A stretch of DNA of 64,000 nt from Sipunculus nudus (lineage: Eukaryota > Annelida > Sipuncula > Golfingiida > Sipunculidae), in the NCBI GenBank assembly GCA_026874595.1, contig CM049309.1, positions 7,961,076-8,025,075 of the forward strand, given 5' to 3'. This document shows positions 48,301 through 60,300 of the stretch, in pieces (positions within the stretch are counted from its first letter, which is position 1; every line of letters begins with the position of its first letter). A program made the translations under genes and the position numbers. The notes under the pieces are model-generated. The model was not told the origin of the DNA and did no database searches. It worked only from the letters and a program-made list of their open reading frames with translations.

Positions 48301-51300
48301 ATGTCAACTTTTAAATGTTTTAATCCATTTCTTTCATGTAAAGCGCTATAGAGCGAATTATTTTAAGATTAGGGTGCAATACAAATGTTGCATAATAATA
48401 ATAATAATAATAATTTTTATTGCTAGAGTAGCCAGCAAACTGCAGCTGAAAGTGAGAGATTTTTTTTTTTTCAAATATTAAAATAATGTTTTGGTGAAGG
48501 TAGCCACTTCTGTTTTTTATGCTGGCTTAACTATGTACTATGTACATTGACAGAATTCCATTTCCCTCTTTGTGACAGGATGGGAAACACAGGATTATAT
48601 TGGCATCAACAAGGCTCTGAGTAAACTACCTGCTTTTCCTGAGTATGTAACAAAAAGCACACTTGGTTGTGGGTGAAGTGAAACTCTAAGCTGCAGTCTC
48701 CCCATTAAGCCTGCAGTGCACTCACTCTGGATGGGACCAACCATGAAAAATCTCACCATTCCTCAGCTAAACTCACTATCTCCCGGCTCTGAGCTCTGTG
48801 CTGTATACCATAGACAACAGAAGCCAGTGAAAGTGACATGAAGGGAGCTACGGATAACCTTGCACAAGGTACTAAGCCAAAAGTATTATTGATTATACAT
48901 TAGGTCCTTACCGCTCTTCTTCACTACTCCCTCTATTTTCACACTTTGTGACTCCATACCACTAGGGCTGACTGCGTGTATCTGCACTTGGTATTTGCTG
49001 TATGGCTCAAGGTTTGGAATGGTCCCTGTTTTGTTCAAGCCAGCAACAGTAATTGTCTTTGGTTCTGGAAAACAGAAATAAATCTTATATTTTTTTTTCT
49101 CCTACCAACTAGTCTTCATGGCTTTTCATCACACCAATCAGCACTTAGACCACACCAAAATAGACAGTAACAGACTGCAGAAACTTACCCTGCTTGTGGT
49201 GCAATCTGGTGAACAAACCACAATGTAATTTTTTTTAACTGTGAATTCTAGTATATGCATGGATTCCAAATTAATTCCAAAAATAATTTTTTTGAAAAGA
49301 TAAATTATCTTGTTTCACTCCCTATTATTTCTTACTATAAGAAACAAGGGACCCATGGGTCATGGCACTCAGCTGATTGTGACAGACTATAATTGCATCA
49401 CCATTGTGGTACTATATTGAATCAATAAACTTATAAGCATCATGTACATGGTAGGCCATGATTAAGGGATATAGTGTAATATATGTCTGAAAGTTATATG
49501 GAATAACCTGATTGAATGATTAATATGGAGTAAAATGTAGTGTATTAATGATTATTTATGGAGGGGTATAATAACATAGTGATATATTTGAGCAAATATG
49601 AAGGCAATGATAGCATAATGATAGATAGGTGTGGTAGAATGAAAATAAGGATTTTTGTTGAAGGATCTATAGTGTATATAGGTCTGTAAGATTTAAAATT
49701 GACAGTTAAATGATTTGAGTAACTATGTAGTTGAGAGGATTGATAAACTGATGACTGCATGGTAGGCATATTATTCAACATGTTTGTGTTCAATATTATT
49801 TAGGTATTATATATTATCAAATATATCCTGTGAATGATATAATTTGTGATAGTTTTTGCACTGGATGTTCTGTGTAGTAATGTGATGAAGCGGGAAAGAA
49901 ATGAGATAGCAGTATGGGGAGGAGGTTGTAACAATATATAACTAAGCATTGATAATATGATAAACAATAATGTAGGAATGTATTAGAGGCCATATTGATT
50001 ATGGAATACTGAGTCAAATGATCTGTCTAAGTGAATAGGGAATTGATGCTAATAATATCTTGTGATCTGACCAGGTACTTTCTAAAGCTGATACTGATAC
50101 ATTCAGATAGTCAGAAAATATGAGATCTATCATATTGCCATGATTATTGGTTAATTCTGTGACAAGTTGTTGACAACTGAACAGTTGCGATATATGTGTT
50201 TATTTAGCATTATTTTCAGCATTTGACCATTGGAAGTTGAAGTCAGTTACAGTTGATAGAGAATGCAGTTGTTCATAGAAATACCTGATGGCACATTTGG
50301 GTGACCTGTATAGAAAAATGAGTTCAAGTGTCTCAGGAGGTGTGTGTAGTTTGAGAATTGATGCTTCAAAATCTGGTTGTGTGAGATGCTGAAGAGTGAT
50401 ATATGAGGACAGGTGTTCCTGGATATAAAATACTAATCCAAAAGGTGATCTTGATGTTGGTGTTCCTCTGACAGTTACATGGTAACTCGATGAGCTTGTA
50501 ACCAGGTGTTATATAGGTATCATTCAGATATGTTGGACAGAGACATGATTGTGCAAAAGCCATAATGTGGGGATTTTTGTATATGTGGATCTGACCGTTT
50601 ATCTTGATGAAGGTAAATGAATGGGTTCATGTGTTGTGGAAGAAGATTTGTAACATGTCAATTGATGTGGCACTGGGTACTGTAAAATTTATATGTAGAG
50701 GTCTGTTATTTTGTAATCTGTCCATTTCTTTTGTTACTTGTGGATCTGCAGCCATTTTATTTTCCTGTAAATTCAGTATGTAGAGGCCACTGATGTTCCA
50801 AGCTCTACTGACTGCTACAAAGTGACTTAATTTCATATCACCTACTACCTGGTCTAGTGAAGAGCCTTGTGCTTTCCAGACAGTTATAGCAGCTCCTATT
50901 TTTAGAGGGAATTGTGAATGTGAATGTGTCATACATATATGTTTTCTGCCTGTATAGAAGGTTTGTTTAATTGCAAATATTGGAGTCCATGTTCTGTCAA
51001 GGTCAGGTGTAAATAATGAGTGATAATTTCTTCTAGTTTTAGCACCAATGTTGTAATCTTATAAAACTTGGATAAAAGCTGCAGTTTTTTTATTAACAGC
51101 TATCAATTTCAGAATACAAAAGCTTAAACTCTTATGTCCATCATGTGAAATTTAAATTAAATCAACAGAGCTAACATGAAAAAGTGCCCTGGCTAAACAA
51201 AGGAAACTAGTTTTTAAGGATAATTATTTCACATTTATATGCTGATAAAATAGTTGCAATATAACTAATCATCAAGTCAACAGGTGCAAGGGCTCTGTGG

Positions 51301-54300
51301 CAAGGGGGGAAAGGTTAATGGTGGGAGTTACATGTACATGTATATACACACAGGATAAGAAATTTAATTCAACAGTTCTTATAAAAAACAAGGGATTTGT
51401 GGGTCACAGCGCTCAGCTGAAACTGGTTATGAGAATATTTTCATAATCAGCTGAATTTGTCTACAAGGCTGTGTTCAAGGATTTTTTTTTTCAAAATATG
51501 GTACCTGTGATCAAGTTCATAGCCAATCTATCTGTCCAAACTGGAGTTACCATCTGTTAACTAATTTATGAATGTATGGGCCCTGTGACCTTGACCTTTG
51601 AGCTTGAGACCCAAAAATCCAGAAGTTTCTTCCATTATTGGCAGGGGAGCAAAATGTATAAGATGGTAGGTTTGGGATGAAAAGTTTGACTTGCAAAGCA
51701 TTCATAATCTTTTTAATGAAGTGGGTCCTGTGGCCTTGACCTTTGACCTCATGACCTTACATTAAAAGGGTTCTTACTTTAGTGGTGGGCCATATATTAG
51801 GCAAGTTTGAAACCAATATTTCAATAAAAACTGGAGTTATCATTAGGATAGAAATTTGATGAATATACTGCTACAATTGAAAGACTAACACATGGACAGA
51901 CAGGATGATTTATATATAGGTTATCTGCTTATTCAACGGGGCCCCTTATAAACTAACAAAGTTTTAGGACACAGATGAAACCACAGTTGTGTATCTGATA
52001 GAATTAATATAATATGGCAGTCTCAAATTAAAGGGGAACAAGGGACCTATGGGTCACGACGCTCAGCTGTTATATATGATAAAAAAATATTATTTAGAAA
52101 TGAGGCACATGCTGGTTTTGTGTGGTAATAAATATAAGCTGTATTATCAGTTGTTGTTGTTTAGCTTATGTATGATTTTGATAGTACCTTTGGAGACAGG
52201 GAAGAGGATTGATTTCATTTATTTTATTAACAAATGGAGTACTATTGTCACACAGATTTTGACTTGGCCATATAACTTATAAGCAGAACATATAATATAA
52301 GAGTTTAACTATTTATTAAAAAAAAATACAAATATTGTGCCAAATATAATTTTTATTAAAAATAATAAGAGAATCATATGATTTTTTAAAATGAAATATA
52401 ACTGATATGATTATTAAAATAATATTAAAGAATATATTCATGAATGCATTCATGAATACATTTTGAAAGTATTTGCACAAGTATTCATATATTTTCATTT
52501 TTACCTGAATTCCCATTCTTTATGCAAGAAATTTTATAATGGGGTACATAATCATATTCGTATTTAAATACAATTACAAAGTATTTGCACCATGTCTTAA
52601 ATTTATTCAGTTTTCACCAAACAATGATGTTGAGAATCCAGAATATACAAAATTGACACATTTAAATAATGATCATAAGTACCTGGTTTTATGGCTTTTA
52701 TTTATATTAAAAAATAACTGTAAAAAATTCATTTTGGACTAATTTCACATCAATGTACACACTAGACACAGCAGGAATCTAGATTAATATTATCAACTGC
52801 ATCTTTGTCTTTCATTAATTTCCTTCATATGATCCCTAATGATTAGTAATGAATAATATGATTTACTTCTTTATCATTAAAATTGAACTGAAAAATGCCA
52901 TAGGTGACTGCATGGTGTTATTTGGAATATGTGACATTCTACCCATCGATACAAGATTCTTATATCATCAGTAACTGCAAGTTAATTTCCTGTTATTATA
53001 AACTAACAAATTCCTTTTCTATTTTTCTTTAATTTGTTATTAAAAACCAATAAAAATTTATTAATTTATTGTTTTTTGTTATGTTGTTGGTTAAAACTAC
53101 TAGATGAGTTGGGTTGGACACCTGGATCAACCGTGGCTTGCCATAAGCTGCCTAGATTCCATGTATGCCTCGCCTCAAGCGTGCATAATTCGATGAAAGG
53201 TCAACAAGGTCAACATACAGGTGACTCAAGAGGGGCTGGAGAGAGCCAAAGTCTGACAGGGTCTCATAAAAAACATTAATAAAAGCTACAATTTTTGGCC
53301 AATTTCTTTCAGCTTTCTAAACTAAAAAGCTGAAATCCTTATGTGTGCATGATATGAAAATTATATCAACAGTGCTCACGGGAAACAAACGTGCCATGGT
53401 CACAGTTGGGCAAAATTTAAGGTACTAATTTTATATTTATACTAAATAAAATTTGAAAAATTCAGAACTAATTTTGGGTATTCAATTGAATCTTGATTAA
53501 ATAATGTTACATCCCTAACAAAAAAATCTCTAGCTTCAGCAATGCTCTTGTTAAGGGAGTAAATATATTTCTTGATTTTTTACAAAGTGCATTATGTTTG
53601 GGCCCATAACTTAAAACAATTACGCAATACTGACATCATTCTGGCATATGCATAGAGAATGAAAATTATGTATATTATTTATGATTAAAGTCAGATCAGT
53701 GGTTTTGATATTAGGCAGTCTTGAAGTGTAACAATGGGTTTTTAATGGAAAAATGATGTTTTTCATTAATATCTCTAATGTCCTAGTGACCAAATTCTTG
53801 GCATGGTAGGGCATTTTGGAGACATCTAACTGTATGCCGAATTTAAGAAACTTAGAGCTGAAGCTGGGGAGCTGAGCTCTTGCAAACTGCATAACACTAG
53901 CTTGATGTAAACAATATGTTACATGGTGCTTGAAACCTTGATTAAAATCTACAGTTTTTGATCAACTGGTTTCAAATTTTTGGTGTTAACAGTTGAAATG
54001 CTAACAAAAACATGCTGTGAAAATTAAATCCACAGTACTTACAGGAAAAAAACGTGCCATGATCAAAGTTGGGCAAAATTTAAGGTACCAATTTTTTATT
54101 TTTATTAATATTTTAAAAAATTTTAAAGATTTTCATCTAATTTTGGGTATACAATTTAATTTTGATTAATTAAAGTTAAATTACTGGAAAAAAGGTCCAT
54201 AGCTTTAACATTTTTTGTGTTAAGTGATCAAATATCTTTTCTGATTTTTTACAAAATGCATTATGTTTGGGCCCATAACTGTTTTAAATTAAATAATACA

Positions 54301-57300
54301 GACATAATTTCTGGCATGTACATAGGAACTATATAGAGGAATATTTATGGTAAATATGAGGTAAAACAGATGAGTGGTTTTGATATTTGGCAGTCCTGAA
54401 GTGTGAAAATAGGTTTTTAATAAAAAATTGAGGTTTTTCCTTAATTTCTCAAAGGGACAAAGTTGCAAACACCCAGTTTTCGGCTTGGTAGGAGATCTTG
54501 GGGACATCTAACATTATGCCGAATTTTGGATTCCTAGGTCTTACGGTTTCAAAACGTGCCACATCTACGGACGGACGGACGGACGGACAGACGGACGGAC
54601 GACGGACAATGGACCACGACTATAGCTCAGATGACTTATAGTCAGCTGAGCTAAAAATGCATCAAAAATAGAAAAAAATACAGGAGGAGCCACCAGTCTT
54701 AAGGAACTGAAGATACCAATCATAATCAATAAACGCATTGGTTTGCAGGACACTGGATGATACTTCAGCTGAGAAAGTGACATAACTGCTGGCACTGATG
54801 ATCTAAAATTAGAACAAAGCCTACGGGCCTAATGCGAACCTGTGCAAAGTTTGGGAGTATGAATGGAGGTTTATTTTGAAAATTTAATATTGATCCTCTT
54901 ATGTACTGCATATCTGCTTTAGTCATTATGATTTCTGCAAAATGGGCGTTTTGGACCTGCATGTTTCGGACTAGGACATTTTAAGACTAGAATGTATCAG
55001 TAAGGATATTTCGGATATGTTCTTTTTGCCAGGGAGGATTACTTGGACAGATGAATGGACAATTTGGCAGCATGGTTTCGGAGAAGAACATTTTTTTCAT
55101 AGCTTTTTCCCTATAAAATCTAAGAAAATGCAGTTAGCCAAGAAATAAGCAGAATCCAATAGAATTTTTTAGATGATTTTTTTTTTAATTTTGAGATGCT
55201 AGCTCCTGCCCCTTTTTGAGATAGCTATGACGCACGACGGACGATGCCACACCATCGCCTAATCTCACAGATTCACTAAAAATGCAAACCAAGTTTTTTC
55301 AAACAGTTGAAAGATATAATTCAACTAGTTCTAATCTGGGCATTCTGCGTCTAGACAATGTGTCCAGATGATGTGTGTAGATGTCTAGACACATTGTCTA
55401 GACACCAGACAGAGCCAGGTCAATTGCCATGGTGATATCTTGACCTCACCTGGTTGAACTGAGTGACCTCTTGACTCGGCATGTTTAAACTTGGCATGTT
55501 GTCAAATCTGTTTTTAAAAACTGAAAGCCTTTTTCAATTGGCTACACTGCTTTTTTAAAGCTACATTTACCCAATCTATTCTAATAAAACTGACAGAACC
55601 CTACCACAGAATAATTCTTGTAAAGTTTAAACCAATTAGCTTAACAGTTTCATCATAACACAGTGTATAAGCTAGAAGATTCTAAAATTACATTTTCGCT
55701 TGAAAAAAAGATCAATGTAGGTGGCGCCACCAATACCTCAATTTCAGATATGACTTATATGGTCAACATTGGCATAAAATTTGGTGATGATAGCTCTAGC
55801 TGTTTCTGAGATTTTAATTTTATTGTGTTTTTTTTTTACAGATTATTAAGTTGAACCTCCTGTAACACGGCCAAATTCACCAAACTGGAACCATTCAAAC
55901 AAACTTGAGAGAGATTGTTCCAGGGAACATTTCAGTGAAATATTTGACAATTTGGCTGGACAGTTTCGGAGTAGAAGATTTTTTAAGGTTTTTAAGCTTT
56001 TTCTCTATAAAATCTAAATTAATGCAGATACCCAATAATTTGCTCTAGGGCACCAAGTTTCACATGTGACTAATTCTTACATGTAATTTGGAGCTACTAG
56101 TTCTGACGGTTTTTGACTTACATCCATTGACGGCAGACAGCCTGCCCTGGATGGTGGACGGACAATGCCAGGTTTGCTAAAAAATCTTATATAAATATAT
56201 ATAAGAAACTTCCCAAAAACCAATGGGCACCCCTTGGTAAAACAGTGAATTCAGGGCTTGAAATAGGCCAAATTTTCTACTAGTCAGTGGGTCCAGCAAA
56301 GCAGAAAACTTATCTGACCCAAAAGGGTGTCACTGGACACCACATTTTTTTTAATTGAAAAATCATGTTTACAGTAATATGTGTGAAACAGTATTGAGCA
56401 TTGTACACATTTTACTATTTTGTTATGTCTAAATTTACAAAGGGCTGGTCACATGGCAATTAAGTAGATGACCTTATCAGTTTTCCTAATGTGCAGAAAA
56501 TAAAATACAGTGAAACCTGTTTGTGTCAAAGTTGAAGGGACTTACGAGCAAACTTTGACTTATCCAAGTTCTGACACAGGTTTATATGGTAAGAATTTAA
56601 CTTCAAACTGCAGGCATAAAACTTTGACTTAAGTGAGTTATTCATCTTCACTAAGCTTGACACAGCAAGGTTTTACCATATATGCTTTACTCCAGAAACA
56701 AGGCCTACAAGCCTAATGCGAACCTGTGCATATGGATATACACCAGGTATAACGCTTCAATGCTGAACCACTACTTTTCATATATATGAACAATGCAAGT
56801 ACCAAACATTTTGAACAAGAAACAATACACAAACATCACTGATGAAATTCTGGCATGCACACAACACAAAAATTATTGTAGGTGGCACCACCAGTCTTGT
56901 ATACGACAAAGCTATTACACATGTATAAAAATGCCCAATTTCAGGCTGATATATCAAATTCCTCCGTAGAATTAAGCAGGCACATACACTTTGCAAAAGT
57001 CATTGTAGATGGTGATACCTGTCTTGTGAACGAGAAAGCCATTAAAGACACAGAGACAGGTCAGAATATCAGGCCTTGAGTCTGATGCACCGGGCTGACC
57101 AGGCTTAGGTGAGAAAGGCTGTTGCCCCGAGTGTGCTGTGACAAATTACTGGCTCAGGCTACTGCACTGAGTGAACTCTTGACCTGCACCTGGCTAGACT
57201 GAGTGAACTTTTAACCTGTACTTGGCTGCACTGAATGAACATGAGGTGATCACATGATACTCATGAGGTGATCACATGCTACCCATGAAATGATCACATG

Positions 57301-60300
57301 CTGCCCATGAGGTGATCACATGCCTTGTGCTTGGCTTCACTGAATGAACTCTTGATCTGTTGCCAAATCTGAAACAGTTGGCAGTTTCTCAACCTATTCA
57401 AGAAACATACACAATCTTGGCCTGTTATGTAACTCTGCTAAAATTTATCCAACACAAACCATTTGAACAATCTTGAGAAGGCTCCCCTTTGGGATCATTT
57501 CTGTAAAATATTGAACAATTTTGCTGGATTCTTTACAAGAAGAAGAAGTTTTTATCAGCTTTTTCCCTGTAAAATCTAAGTAAATGCAGAAAACAAAAAT
57601 AAGCTGAATCCATCAACATTTGATATGTGACTGATAATTGCATAAAATTTGGGGATGGTAGCTCCTGCTATTCCTGAGAAATTATGAATAGTGTACAGAT
57701 GATATGTAATATCATAAATCTACATTTTTTAAAAGCTTTTAAAAAACATTCTTGTCAATATTTTCCATAGATATTCTGAAATCTAAATGTCTAGAGGCAT
57801 GATGTAATGGATGCTGATAAACTGGTGCTAGGCTAGATGTATCCACTTCACACAGCTAAAATATATGGTAAAATGACTCAATTCAATCTTTATAATTCAG
57901 CCAAAATTCAATTTTTTGAACCATAAAAGACAATTATTATTAGAATGATTCAGGGAATTATTCTTGCAAAATATTAAACAAAGTGGCCTCAGTATCATCA
58001 GTCGAAAAACGTTTTGTAGGTTTATAACTCATATGGAAAAATACAGCAAAATGGCAAAGTACAGCTTCCCATAACTCAGCCAAAAATCATTGAACCAAAA
58101 CCATTTGAACAAACTTGAATTATCAACTTCTAAGGATAATTAATGTGTGAGATTTAAGAATTTGGCCCAGTGGTTTTTGAGGAGAAGATTTTTGTAGCCA
58201 CTTAGCTAACATGGGCTGTCATGGCATATGACTAAATTCAGCTTCCCATAACTCAGCCAAAAGTCACTGAACTGAGACCATTTGAACAAAATTGAATTAT
58301 CAACATCTACGGATAATTAATGTGTGAGATTTAAGAATTTGGCCCAGTGGTTTTTGAGAAGAAGATTTTTGTAGCCACTTAGCTTACATGGGCTGTTATG
58401 GCATATGACTAAATTCAGCTTCCCATAACTCAGCCAAAAGTCACTGAACTGAGACCATTTGAACAAACTTGAATTATCAACATCTAAGGATAATTAATGT
58501 GTGAGATTTAAGAATTTGGCCCAGTGGTTTTTGTTGAGAAGATTTTGTAGCCACTTAGCTAAAATGGGCTGTTATGGCATATGACTTAATTCAGCTTCCC
58601 ATAACTTAGCCCAAAGTCACTGAACTGAGACCATTTGAACAAACTTCAGAAAGCACTACCCTAGGATCATTTCTGTGCGATATTAAACAATTTAGCCATA
58701 TGGTTTCAGAGAAGAAGTTATTTGTAGCTGTCAGTATGATACGGGCACTGATGACCCACGTACAAAAAAGGCTGATGCAGGTGGCGCCACCAATACCTCA
58801 ATTTCAGATATGACTCATGTGACCAACATTGGCATAAAATTTGGTGATGATAGCTCAAGCCATTTCTGAGATTGTAATTTCAGTATGCTTTTTTGGACAG
58901 ATGACTAAGTTCAACTTCCATGTAACTTGGCCAAAAATCACCGAACTTACACCATTCGAACAAACTTGAGAGAGATTGATCCAGGAATCATTTCTGTAAA
59001 ATATTTGACAATTTGGCTGAACAGATTTGGAGAAGAAGATTTTTTAAGCTTTTTTCAGCTTTTTCCCTATAAAATCTAAGAAAATGCAGTTAGCCAAAAA
59101 TAAGCAAAATCCGATAGAGTTTTTTAGATGACTAATTTTATGCATAAGATCTCGTGATGCTTATTCTTGCCGTTTTCAAGATAGTATGGGTTAACCTTCA
59201 GAAGACGGACGACGGACGACGCCACACCATCGCATAAGCTCACAGGTTCGCTAAAAATGGAATTAGGATCAAATAATTACAGGCCAAGGAGGGTGTGTGC
59301 CCGGCAAATGTTGCTTGTAAATTATGCCAGCAAATTCCAGTGGACCAGTAGTAATTTCAAGTCCTGCTACACACCCAACACCTCTAATAATATATCAGAC
59401 AGTTACCTATGTCCTCATTGGCACACTCTTCTACTTTGCAGTATTCCAGCACATACTCAGCACTGTAGCCTAGTTCTGCTGTTTTACAATTGGGGGCTTC
59501 CCATTCCACTGTCAGGCTTCCATCTTGTTGTTCTTTTGACACTTGTAAGTCAACTGGAGCCCCGGGAGCTGAAACAATAGTTATGCTACAGAAGACATAT
59601 GGAAAAATAATTTTCATTTAATTTTCTTTGCTGGAGGTAACTGCCTCCATTTTAAATGCTAGCTTATCTCTAAGTTTATGTACATCTGCAGAATTCCATT
59701 CCGGTTTCTGACTACATGACAGGGCAGTCTCACATGCTTCCTCTCATTTTATATCCTGGTTTAACCCCCTAAAGGCGCACTCATTTGTGAATGAAACACG
59801 ACCATTAGGCAGGGCCTTCCCATTAAGCCTGTAATGATTGTTTCCATGAAATTTGCTGGTCCACTTAGTATTTTAGGTATTTGAGTCTGCAGAAAAATAT
59901 TTATTTTTTTGGTTATGGCCAGACCTTTTATTAAATATGATGTGTTACACATTTTCATAACCATGCATATTCAAGATGACTTTGGAAAAGGGGGGGGGGG
60001 GGTGTGATCTATGATAAAGTCCAACACATACTATATTTCAAGTAACAGAACCAGCTTATTTTCTTTCAAATTTAAGAATATCTCAGATGAAAGTATCCTG
60101 TAACTATGTATGGAGCTTTGTAGAATATGTCTAGGTTTGTAAGGGGGTTGCAACCAACCTGACCTCATTCGATATGTGTGCATCTGAGATAGTGTATTGG
60201 TGGATAGTTATACAGTGAGTTTTCTGAAAACCCTTAAAATCTCTGGTAAATTATCACTACAGGTTATCGAATGGACATATGTAGGAAGCCAAGAATGAAT

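Larger units (their letters stand above)
49065..59406 (-). other. 10.3-kb intron splitting the membrane-proximal FN3 domain
   Basis: Separates the two halves of one FN3 domain; phases match (1/1). It is filled with mobile DNA: a Helentron-type coding remnant (about 50030-51060), a HINE-like element (51391-51960), a duplicated ~660-bp repeat (53282-54650), hairpins, a 22-bp minisatellite (57238-57324) and 177-bp tandem units (58062-58640). No other gene is supported. Confidence 0.7.
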
